From the NCBI GenBank assembly GCA_964574335.1, contig CAZNNH010000114.1, positions 1 to 20,186 of the forward strand: DNA of 20,186 nucleotides. Reading direction: 5' to 3'. Under the pieces are notes generated by a model that was given only the letters and a program-made list of their open reading frames with translations, had not been told where the DNA came from and made no database searches. How positions within the stretch are numbered: the first letter of the stretch is position 1; each line of letters starts with the position of its first letter. Shown here in pieces: positions 7,799 through 13,749 of the stretch. The stretch is from CAZNNH01 sp964574335 (GTDB taxonomy: Bacteria > Acidobacteriota > Vicinamibacteria > Fen-336). The position numbers and the translations under genes were made by a program.

Positions 7799-8866
7799 AT
7801 GCTCCAGGCCCACAATCGCCCCCGCAGGAATAGCACGAACGTTCGCGCCAGGCTGGGGCTCCTTGGTGTCCGCGTCGCGCTCGCCAGTGCCGAGTGGTGC
7901 GTGCCGACCCTCGCCGCACGCTGGGCCGAGGACCTGTTCTTCACGCCGCCTCGATCGCGCCTCAACCCGCGGCTCGCCGCCCGGCTTCGAACTGGCAGGC
8001 GTTTCGCCGTGCCTTTCGGTGGCCGCGAGATCGCCGCATGGTCGTGGGGCGTGGGGCCCACCGTGCTGTTGGTTCACGGCTGGGGGAGCCGGGCGGCCCA
8101 TCTCGGCGCCTGGATCGAGCCGCTGGTGGCCGCCGGCTATCGGGTCGTCACCTACGACGCACCGGCCCACGGGGAGACCCCGGGACGCCAGACCAACCTC
8201 CCCGAGCTGACCCGGGCGCTGGAGGCGGTGGCGGCCCAGGTCGCTCCGCTGCACGGCGCCATCGGCCACTCGCTGGGCGGAGCGGCGGTGACGCTGGCGA
8301 TTCGGCGCGGCGTCGACCTGGGACGCGCGGTGCTGGTCGCGGTCCCCGGCGACACCGAGATCTACACCTCCCATCTCGAGCGGCACCTGGGACTATCGAG
8401 AAGGACGGTGCACGCGGTGCGGGAGAGGGTGGAGAGACGCCTCGGGATCCGATGGACCGACTTCGACGTTCCCCTGGTCGCCCGCGGTCTGTCGGCCCCC
8501 GCTCTCGTCGTCCACGACGATGCCGACGACCAGGTCCCGTGGGAGCACGGGGCCGCGATCGCCCGGTCGTGGCCGGGCGCCGCGCTGCACACGACGGCGG
8601 GCCTGGGCCACCGCCGGATCCTCAAGGACCCCGAGGTGATCGAACGGGCCGTGGCCTTCCTGAAGGAGGAAACGATGGATACGCAGACAACGATTCCACG
8701 GGAGACCGACGCGGTGTCCCCCTGCCAGCGCTGCGGCCAGCCGGTCGGCGACTGGGACCCGGACCACGACCACTGCGACTCCTGCGCGCTGGACCTCTCC
8801 CTGTTCGTCCCCGAGACCCGCTGGCCAGGGCCCCGACCGACGCCGCCTTCGCTGGGCAACCACTGA
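7799..8866 (+). CDS. Alpha/beta hydrolase with a C-terminal zinc-ribbon-like tail
   Basis: This is a predicted serine hydrolase of the alpha/beta fold, substrate unknown. AGGAGG lies eight bases before the ATG. The 355-residue protein has an oxyanion-hole motif LLVHGWGS (90-97), nucleophile elbow GHSLGG with Ser158, a candidate acid in VVHDDADDQVP (Asp240 or Asp243) and His271 in GLGHRRILKD. The hydrolase fold ends near residue 290. Residues 309-329 then carry CQRCG and CDSCA, a four-cysteine zinc-ribbon-like unit with an acidic, His-rich spacer, which is not part of a normal hydrolase. An in-frame ATG at codon 293 has an AAGGAGG site just before it, so the tail may also be made as a separate protein. 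It is probably co-transcribed with the TetR gene. Confidence 0.88.
   Translation: MLQAHNRPRRNSTNVRARLGLLGVRVALASAEWCVPTLAARWAEDLFFTPPRSRLNPRLAARLRTGRRFAVPFGGREIAAWSWGVGPTVLLVHGWGSRAAHLGAWIEPLVAAGYRVVTYDAPAHGETPGRQTNLPELTRALEAVAAQVAPLHGAIGHSLGGAAVTLAIRRGVDLGRAVLVAVPGDTEIYTSHLERHLGLSRRTVHAVRERVERRLGIRWTDFDVPLVARGLSAPALVVHDDADDQVPWEHGAAIARSWPGAALHTTAGLGHRRILKDPEVIERAVAFLKEETMDTQTTIPRETDAVSPCQRCGQPVGDWDPDHDHCDSCALDLSLFVPETRWPGPRPTPPSLGNH
8675..8866 (+). CDS. Possible separately translated zinc-ribbon protein (internal in-frame start)
   Basis: This is the last 63 codons of the hydrolase frame. The ATG at 8675 follows AAGGAGG (8663-8669) with five bases between, one of the strongest ribosome-binding sites in the window, and begins MDTQTTIPRETD. 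The product has two CxxC pairs (CQRCG, CDSCA) and a Pro-rich end. Either two genes have been fused in frame with the old ribosome-binding site retained, or an internal start makes a second product. The sequence cannot decide between them. Confidence 0.4.
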   Translation: MDTQTTIPRETDAVSPCQRCGQPVGDWDPDHDHCDSCALDLSLFVPETRWPGPRPTPPSLGNH

Positions 8867-8879
8867 ACGGAGGGTCGGC

Positions 8880-9194
8880 CTACGCGACTCTACGCGAGCC
8901 TGTCGCAGATGCGGTCAGCCGCACCCGCAGACCGAGTCGGGCGGCCATGTCGATGAGCGCATCGCTGCTGAAGAGCTCGATCTTGCCACGTAGCAGATCG
9001 CTGACCCGGGGCTGAGACACGCCCATCAACCGGGCGGCCTCTGATTGCCTCAGCCTCCTGGCTTTCAGGACCTTCTCGATTGCGATCATGAGCTCGGAGC
9101 GGACACGAAGATGTTCGGCTTCGGCACGCGAGAAGCCGAGGTCCCGGAAGGGGTCCCCAGTCGAACGTGTGACCCTAGTCTTGGCCTTCGGCAT
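8880..9194 (-). CDS. XRE/HigA-like helix-turn-helix regulator (orphan antitoxin-like)
   Basis: This 104-residue protein resembles XRE-type HigA-like antitoxins. It starts MPKAKTRVTRSTGDPFRDLGF, then RAEAEHLRVRSELMIAIEKVL, an HTH (RRLRQSEAARLMGVSQPRVS) and a C-terminal part DLLRGKIELFSSDALIDMAARLG, the layout of the HTH proteins that pair with HigB-like toxins. The toxin gene normally lies just 5' of such an antitoxin; here that side holds only about 100 bases before the assembly gap and no toxin is seen. ATG at 9194 is chosen; an in-frame TTG at 9206 would add four residues. Its end is 13 bases from the end of the convergent hydrolase gene. An 18-bp dyad upstream is a candidate self-regulatory operator. 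Confidence 0.85.
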   Translation of the reverse strand: MPKAKTRVTRSTGDPFRDLGFSRAEAEHLRVRSELMIAIEKVLKARRLRQSEAARLMGVSQPRVSDLLRGKIELFSSDALIDMAARLGLRVRLTASATGSRRVA

Positions 9195-9197
9195 GGC

Positions 9198-9243
9198 TCT
9201 ATACAATTCCCAGTATGTGCCTCAAGTGCCATCACGTTGGCAC
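9198..9243 (-). promoter_or_regulatory. Candidate promoter and operator dyad of the XRE regulator
   Basis: A perfect inverted repeat, GTGCCA (9226-9231) and TGGCAC (9238-9243) separated by six bases, lies directly upstream of a possible -35 TTGAGG (complement of 9220-9225). After 16 bases comes TATAGA (complement of 9198-9203) as a possible -10, but it lies only three bases from the ATG at 9194, so the exact transcription start or start codon is uncertain. The dyad fits an HTH dimer acting on its own gene. Confidence 0.45.
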
Positions 9244-9274
9244 CGGACGCCTGAGTTTCGGCGGCCGCTCGCCG

Positions 9275-9416
9275 CAGGAGACGAAATCGGACACTNNNNN
9301 NNNNNNNNNNNNNNNNNNNNNNNNNNNNNNNNNNNNNNNNNNNNNNNNNNNNNNNNNNNNNNNNNNNNNNNNNNNNNNNNNNNNNNNNNNNNNNNCAGGA
9401 GACGAAATCGGACACT
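9275..9416. other. Assembly gap of exactly 100 N flanked by an identical 21-base sequence
   Basis: Bases 9296-9395 are N. The 21 bases before the gap (9275-9295, CAGGAGACGAAATCGGACAC plus T) are identical to the 21 bases after it (9396-9416). The round 100 N is a conventional filler for unknown length. The identical edges suggest that the two contigs overlap by 21 bases and the true gap is nil, or that a tandem repeat lies there. Any open reading frame running through the N stretch is meaningless. Confidence 0.95.
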
Positions 9417-9463
9417 GGGTGACGGGCGCCGAACGCCGGACCTGGGGCGGCGGTGCTGCGAGC

Positions 9464-9469
9464 TAGCAT
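9464..9469 (+). promoter_or_regulatory. Possible -10 element (TAGCAT) for a leaderless DUF763 transcript
   Basis: TAGCAT fits the TANNNT form of -10 elements. It ends eight bases before the ATG at 9478, and no Shine-Dalgarno sequence is visible, as expected for leaderless genes of high-GC bacteria. No good -35 was found. Confidence 0.3.
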
Positions 9470-9477
9470 CGCCTGTC

Positions 9478-10842
9478 ATGGCCCGACCCACCGGAACCGC
9501 CGTACTGCCACTCCACCGCGGCCATGTGCCCGCCTGGCTGTCGACGCGGATGGCGGTGCTGGGCCGGACCATCGCCGAGGCGATCGTCCAGCACTACGGG
9601 CGGCAGGAGCTGCTGCGGCGCCTGGCCCACCCGTTCTGGTTCCAGTCCTTCGGTGCCGTGATGGGCATGGACTGGCACTCCTCGGGGATCACGACCTCCG
9701 TGATCGGGGCGCTCAAGCGCGGTCTCCAGCCGGTCGAGCACGAGCTGGGTCTCCACGTCTGCGGCGGTCGCGGTCGTCACTCACGCCGGACGCCCGCCGA
9801 GCTCCAGGCCCTCGGCGAACGGGTCGGCCTGCCCGCCGACGACCTGGTGCGGACCAGCCGCCTGGTGGCCAAGGTCGACTCGGCGGCGGTCCAGGACGGC
9901 TTCGACCTCTACCTGCACGCGTTCATCGTCAGCGACGACGGGGCCTGGACAGTCGTGCAGCAGGGGATGTCCGACGCCCGGCGTCAGGCGCGGCGCTACC
10001 ACTGGACCTCCGAGGGACTGGCCAGCTTCGTGGAGCAGCCGCACGCGGCGATCGAGGGACCCGGCCGCGGGACCATCCTCAACCTCACCGACCCCGGGGC
10101 GCGCGACGCCAGGAGCGTCGGGGTGAAGCTGGCGCGCGGCGGGCCGGACCCCGTTGTGAGAATCCTCGCCAGCCTCGAGCCGCGGGTCCCTGGCACCGGC
10201 ACGCTCCCTCATATCGAGCTGCCCGCCCACCACGATGTGCTGGCCTCCGACGTCCAGCTCCGCCGCCTGCACGCCACCCTGGCCGTCGCCGCCGACCGTG
10301 GGCCCCGAGACTTCCAGGAGCTGCTGCTGCAACCGGGGGTGGGGGCCCGTACGGTAGCAGCGCTGGCCCTGGTCGCCGAGGTGGTGCACGGGGCGCCATC
10401 TCGCTTCAGCGATCCGGCGCGCTTCGCGATGGCGCTGGGAGGAAAGGACGGCCATCCCTTCCCGGTGCCCCTCCACGTCTACGACGAGACCCTCCGCATC
10501 CTGCGCGATGCGGTCGGCCGCGCCCGGCTCGGCCTCTCGGACCGGCTGGAGGCGATCCGCCGTCTCGACGCCCAGGCGCGGCTCCTCGAGGGCCTGGCCT
10601 CGGGGCCGAGCCTCGAGACGCTGGTGGCCCTGGAGCGAAGGGCGGCTGCGGCGCATGGAGGCCGGACTGTCTTTGGCCCTCGCGGGGCGGGCGCCTCCGC
10701 CAGGCCCCGCCCGCCACGGCCACGAGAGCCTCGTCAGCTCTCGCTGATCGGGTGCAAGTTGCTCCGTTCGCGAGAGAACAATGTGGATTCGCGTCCACAT
10801 CAGGATAGCGATAACATGAGGTCATGCGAACCGTGCAGATGA
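9478..10842 (+). CDS. DUF763 domain protein with helix-hairpin-helix-like motif
   Basis: This belongs to the DUF763 family, widespread in archaea and found in some bacteria, without established function. The 454-residue protein begins with the family signature MARPTGTAVLPLHRGHVPAWL, then FWFQSFGAVMGMDWHSSGITTSVIGALKRG (53-82), SRLVAKVDSAAVQDG (127-141) and WTVVQQGMSDARRQARRYHW (157-176). Residues 286-302 (PGVGARTVAALALVAEV) look like the helix-hairpin-helix of DNA glycosylases, followed by SDPARFAMALGGKDGHPFPV, so nucleic-acid binding is a reasonable inference. The domain ends near 395. The last ~55 residues are low-complexity, and the final part runs through what looks like the promoter of the next genes, overlapping the antitoxin start by 19 bases. 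The stop may have been lost near residue 424. Confidence 0.9.
   Translation: MARPTGTAVLPLHRGHVPAWLSTRMAVLGRTIAEAIVQHYGRQELLRRLAHPFWFQSFGAVMGMDWHSSGITTSVIGALKRGLQPVEHELGLHVCGGRGRHSRRTPAELQALGERVGLPADDLVRTSRLVAKVDSAAVQDGFDLYLHAFIVSDDGAWTVVQQGMSDARRQARRYHWTSEGLASFVEQPHAAIEGPGRGTILNLTDPGARDARSVGVKLARGGPDPVVRILASLEPRVPGTGTLPHIELPAHHDVLASDVQLRRLHATLAVAADRGPRDFQELLLQPGVGARTVAALALVAEVVHGAPSRFSDPARFAMALGGKDGHPFPVPLHVYDETLRILRDAVGRARLGLSDRLEAIRRLDAQARLLEGLASGPSLETLVALERRAAAAHGGRTVFGPRGAGASARPRPPRPREPRQLSLIGCKLLRSRENNVDSRPHQDSDNMRSCEPCR
10781..10800. promoter_or_regulatory. Perfect dyad upstream of the MazEF-like operon
   Basis: ATGTGGA (10781-10787) and TCCACAT (10794-10800) form a perfect 7-bp inverted repeat around TTCGCG, ending 23 bases before the antitoxin ATG. 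AT-rich -10-like sequence (GATAAC at 10810-10815 or TAACAT at 10812-10817) lies between dyad and gene. This is the usual place for an operator bound by the ribbon-helix-helix antitoxin. It lies inside the DUF763 reading frame. Confidence 0.55.
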
Positions 10843-11051
10843 CCCTCGACGAGCAGCTCGTGGACAAGGTGGATCGGGCCGCCCGCAAGCTCAAGACGAC
10901 CCGGTCGGCTTTCACCCGGGACGCCTTGCGGGCCGCGCTCTCTCATCTCGCCACGATTGAGAAAGAGAGTCGGCACCGCCGCGGCTACGAATCCTCTCCC
11001 GTCGAGCCAGACGAGTTCGACTGGGAGCAGGAGCAAGCTTGGCCCGACTGA
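10824..11051 (+). CDS. Ribbon-helix-helix (MazE/CopG-type) antitoxin
   Basis: This 75-residue antitoxin is expected to repress its own operon and to inhibit the downstream MazF-type RNase. The N-terminal beta strand and two helices, RTVQMTLDEQLVDKVDRAAR and LKTTRSAFTRDALRAALSHL (about 2-42), form a ribbon-helix-helix DNA-binding domain. The rest is acidic and extended (SSPVEPDEFDWEQEQAWPD), as in toxin-binding tails. ATG at 10824 has GAGG (10818-10821) just before it and begins directly with the beta strand. It overlaps the 3' end of the DUF763 gene and, by 13 bases, the start of the toxin gene. Confidence 0.9.
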   Translation: MRTVQMTLDEQLVDKVDRAARKLKTTRSAFTRDALRAALSHLATIEKESRHRRGYESSPVEPDEFDWEQEQAWPD

Positions 11052-11362
11052 GGCGGGGCGAGGTGCGGTGGTATCGGTTCCCGCAACCGGACAAGAGGCG
11101 TCCGGTGCTGATCCTGACTCGCGACTCGGTGTTGGAGTACCTGGGCGAGACGACCGTCGCGCCGATCACCCGGAAGGTGCGCGGCATCCCTTCCGAGATC
11201 GTCTTGGGGCCGGACGACGGGTTGCCGGAGGAATGCGCGGCCAACCTCGACCACGTTCAGACTGTGGCGCGGGGCCGCCTCGGAGGCCTGGTCGCGACCC
11301 TGTCGGCTCGTCGCATGGTGGAGGTGCGGGAGGCCCTCCTCTTCGCCCTGGGCTTCCGGTAG
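11039..11362 (+). CDS. mazF: MazF/PemK-type endoribonuclease toxin
   Basis: MazF toxins cut mRNA at short specific sequences when their antitoxin is degraded. The 107-residue protein has the family landmarks: RRGEVRWYRFP (5-15), RRPVLILTRD (around 20-29), ETTVAPITRK, SEIVLGPDDGLPEECAANLDHVQTVARGRL, which contains the conserved strand and central Asp region. The start is TTG at 11039, preceded by AGGAG (11029-11033) and overlapping the antitoxin end by 13 bases; no later start keeps the first strand. Length and motif order look intact, so an active toxin is likely. Its cleavage specificity cannot be inferred. Confidence 0.93.
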   Translation: MARLRRGEVRWYRFPQPDKRRPVLILTRDSVLEYLGETTVAPITRKVRGIPSEIVLGPDDGLPEECAANLDHVQTVARGRLGGLVATLSARRMVEVREALLFALGFR

Positions 11363-11420
11363 CCGGCCCGCGAGGGGCCTGGCTTGCACCGGCAACTGCC
11401 GGACTTCGAGACGCGGCCGC

Positions 11421-11798
11421 TCAGCAGGTCGAGTGGAAGAGGCCGCCGACCGGTCGCTCCTCGGCGAGCTGGTTGTAGAGGGCCACTGCCTTGCCGGTCG
11501 CCAGCACGTGGGCGGCGACCCCTTCCCTCCGCAGAACGTCGAGCGTCTCGGGGCAGACCTTCAGCCGGGTCAGCATCCCACGAGAGAGCACCACCACCTG
11601 AGCGCCGTGCTCGAGCAGCTCGGCCACGTCCCCCGGCTGGATCCCGGGCGAGTGCCGGGTCCCGGTCTCGCGCCAGTCCCACCCGCGGGCCCCGCCGGGG
11701 AACAGCTTCACATCCTTGAAGGAGCCGTGGCCGGCCACCTCGATGCGCCCCCACGAGAGGCGCTCGATACGCGGGGACCCGATCCTGGCCTCGGTCAT
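11421..11798 (-). CDS. Mth938-like (DUF498/NDUFAF3-type) protein
   Basis: This is a 125-residue member of the Mth938 family, named after an archaeal structure and related to the mitochondrial complex I assembly factor NDUFAF3; the biochemical role in prokaryotes is unknown. The pattern fits throughout: SWGRIEVAGHGSFKDVKLFP (near 15-34), GARGWDWRETGTRHSPGIQP, VVVLSRGMLTRLKVCPETLD and VAAHVLATGKAVALYNQL. ATG at 11798 overlaps the HAD stop as ATGA and has GAGGAGGAG upstream. It is the last gene of the SIS-HAD operon. It ends 58 bases from the convergent mazF end. Confidence 0.88.
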   Translation of the reverse strand: MTEARIGSPRIERLSWGRIEVAGHGSFKDVKLFPGGARGWDWRETGTRHSPGIQPGDVAELLEHGAQVVVLSRGMLTRLKVCPETLDVLRREGVAAHVLATGKAVALYNQLAEERPVGGLFHSTC

Positions 11799-12604
11799 CG
11801 CTCCTCCTCGTCGAACAGGAGCCGTTCGGCGTCCTCCAACGTGCACACGGCAAAGCCGTGCCGCCGCGCCAGCGCGTGCTCACGCGGGCCGTTGTAGCCC
11901 CAGGCGGCCAGGACGCAGCGGACCCCGAGCGGCGCCACGGAGTCGAGGTGGTTGACCTTGTCGTCCACGAAGGTGAGGGCCGAGAACGGGATGCCGAGGA
12001 GCGGCTGCAGGTGTTGCAGATGGGCGGCCTTGGAGCGGCCCGTCTCCTTGTCCAGCACCCGCGACTCCGGGAAGAGGTCGGCGAGGCCGTGCTCCTCGAG
12101 CATCAGCCGGACCGAGCGACGGTCCTTGGCGGTGGCCATCGCCAGCTCGACGTCGCGGGCCCGGCGGCGGAGCAGGGCGGCCATCTCCGGGTAGGGAGCC
12201 TGCAGCGTCCGCCAGTGCCGCGGGTGCTCCTTCTCGAACCGTCCCCGCACCTCGTAGAAGCGGGCGTGGAAGGCCTCCAGGAAGCCGGCCGGCACCCGCG
12301 CACGCTCCCGGTCGTACGCCTCCTGATCGGCGAGCGGGATCCCGCGCTCGAGCACGGACAGGATCACGCCGTAGTCCTCGGCGCGGTTGCCGAGCGGCAT
12401 CAGCCCCACGAAGTCGGGGTAGAGGGGGTCGGCGTGGATCTCTTCCCGCGACCGCTGGAGCGCGTCCGCGAGGGCGTCCAGACGGGCGGGGGTGGCGACG
12501 GCTGGGCCGAGCTCGGCGTAGGCCTCCCGCGCCACCACGAAGCACTCCGGCGCGCTGTCGAAGATCACGCCGTCGCAGTCGAGGACCAGGCCGCGCACGC
12601 TCAC
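11795..12604 (-). CDS. HAD-superfamily hydrolase (phosphatase)
   Basis: This is a predicted Mg-dependent phosphatase of 269 residues. Motif I is LVLDCDGVIFDS with Asp9 and Asp11, motif II is the Thr in AMATAKD (158), the motif III lysine is likely Lys192 in GRSKAAHLQHLQ, and motif IV is FVDDKVNHL with Asp214/Asp215. A helical cap of about 120 residues follows motif I, longer than in simple phosphoglycolate phosphatases. The start is GTG at 12604, overlapping the stop of the SIS gene as GTGA. Tight coupling to a sugar isomerase suggests that the substrate is a sugar phosphate or an unwanted side product of that pathway; this is inference. Confidence 0.9.
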   Translation of the reverse strand: MSVRGLVLDCDGVIFDSAPECFVVAREAYAELGPAVATPARLDALADALQRSREEIHADPLYPDFVGLMPLGNRAEDYGVILSVLERGIPLADQEAYDRERARVPAGFLEAFHARFYEVRGRFEKEHPRHWRTLQAPYPEMAALLRRRARDVELAMATAKDRRSVRLMLEEHGLADLFPESRVLDKETGRSKAAHLQHLQPLLGIPFSALTFVDDKVNHLDSVAPLGVRCVLAAWGYNGPREHALARRHGFAVCTLEDAERLLFDEEER

Positions 12605-13650
12605 TCGCTGGTCGTGACCTTGGAGGCGATCGCGAAGCAGCCCGCCTCACGGCCGTCCCGAGCGGCCAGCGCCAGGCTGACCATCTCCACCGGCAGCAGC
12701 TCCAGCACCGGCCGCAGCTCGGGCGGGCCGGCCGGGAGACGCAGGCCGGGGTGCTCGGCGTCCTCGCCGAGTCGCTCGGCGCGGCCTCCCGCCGAGCGAA
12801 CGTCCTCGACCAGCCGGTGGTTCAGCTCGCGGGTGCGCGTCTCGCCCGAGAACACCAGCACCAGCGCCTCAGGCCCGACCATCTCCAGTGGGCCGTGTCG
12901 GAAGGCGGCACCGCTCATGCCTTCGGCGTGCAGGTGCGTCGACTCCTTGAGGATCAGCCCACCGGCGCCGGCCGCCGACAGCGAGGGTCCGCGACCCGCC
13001 AGGAACAGGTCCCGGGTCCCTTCCAGAAGCTCGGCCAGCCCGGCCACGTGCTCGCGCCAAAGGGCCAGGTAGGTCGAGACCAGGGCCGGCGCCGGCGCCA
13101 GGGACTCCCGGGCCGCCTCCGCCGTCTTCCCCGTGAGGATCCCCGAGAGCCAGAGGAGCGCCGCCTGGGTCGCCAGATACGTCTTGCAGGACACGGTGGC
13201 TTCCTCGCCGGCGCGGGTCAGGACGGTGGCATCGGCCCGCTCGGCGAGCAGGCTCCGCGGTGTGTTGGTCACGGCGACCACGGCGCTCCCCTGACGCGCT
13301 TCGAGGAGGCGCAGGATCTCGGCGCTCCGACCCGACTGGGAGACGGCCACCACCAGGGCGCCCGGGCCGAGCCGCCGCCGCTGGTAGTGGACGAGCTCCG
13401 AGGTCTCGACCATCACGCACGGCAGCCCGGCCTCGACCAGGGCCAGGTGAAGGGGGTACAGGGCGTGGAACGACGAGCCCATGCCGGTGAGCACCAGGTG
13501 CGAGAGGTGCCCCGGGGCGAGCCGCTCCAGCACCGCCGCCAGCTCCGCCGGCACCGCCGAGAGGCCCCCGATCGTGTCCTCGAGCGCCTGGGGCTGGGCC
13601 AGGATGTCGCCCAGGTAGGGGCCTTCGAGAATCGAGACAGACGGGCCCAT
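12601..13650 (-). CDS. SIS-domain sugar-phosphate isomerase/deaminase (GlmS C-domain-like)
   Basis: This 349-residue protein contains two SIS domains and resembles the isomerase half of GlmS and AgaS/FrlB-like enzymes, without the glutaminase half. The first SIS domain has VLTGMGSSFHAL (53-64) and VVAVSQSGRSAEI (100-112). The second has LFLAGRGPSL and LILKESTHLHAEGMSGAAFRHGPLEMV (232-258, split motif), carrying the GlmS-type Lys-Glu pair (235-236) and His252. The C-terminus IASKVTTSE keeps the Lys of the closing loop. An amino-sugar-phosphate or fructosamine-phosphate substrate is likely. The ATG at 13650 has no visible Shine-Dalgarno; TACCCT (complement of 13665-13670) may be a -10 giving a very short leader. 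First gene of a three-gene operon, divergent from valS. Confidence 0.9.
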   Translation of the reverse strand: MGPSVSILEGPYLGDILAQPQALEDTIGGLSAVPAELAAVLERLAPGHLSHLVLTGMGSSFHALYPLHLALVEAGLPCVMVETSELVHYQRRRLGPGALVVAVSQSGRSAEILRLLEARQGSAVVAVTNTPRSLLAERADATVLTRAGEEATVSCKTYLATQAALLWLSGILTGKTAEAARESLAPAPALVSTYLALWREHVAGLAELLEGTRDLFLAGRGPSLSAAGAGGLILKESTHLHAEGMSGAAFRHGPLEMVGPEALVLVFSGETRTRELNHRLVEDVRSAGGRAERLGEDAEHPGLRLPAGPPELRPVLELLPVEMVSLALAARDGREAGCFAIASKVTTSE

Positions 13651-13677
13651 GGGGTTCGGGGGCGAGGGTATGCCGGT

Positions 13678-13707
13678 TTGCGACGGAGCGCCAGCGCGTG
13701 CTAGCGT
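13678..13707 (+). promoter_or_regulatory. Possible valS promoter
   Basis: TTGCGA (13678-13683) and TAGCGT (13702-13707) are 18 bases apart, about 42 bases before the valS ATG, within the 99-base divergent gap shared with the SIS operon. The -10 match is weak. Confidence 0.3.
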
Positions 13708-13749
13708 CCGCCTCTCGGCGACCGGGCCGTGAGGTACGAAGGAAGCGAG

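Noticed and set aside
9275..9416. A CRISPR array or insertion sequence collapsed in the gap
   Set aside because: The shared 21 bases are in direct orientation, stop exactly at the gap edges and occur once on each side. There is no spacer series, no cas gene and no terminal inverted repeat. Unmerged contig overlap is simpler.
9088..9477. N-terminal extension of the DUF763 frame through the N stretch
   Set aside because: The frame is open only because N codons are not stops. The DUF763 family signature begins at the ATG at 9478.
11389..11402. CCGGC-AACT-GCCGG hairpin between mazF and the Mth938-like gene as a terminator
   Set aside because: The stem is only five base pairs and no T-tract follows on either strand, so it is no better than chance in this GC-rich sequence.
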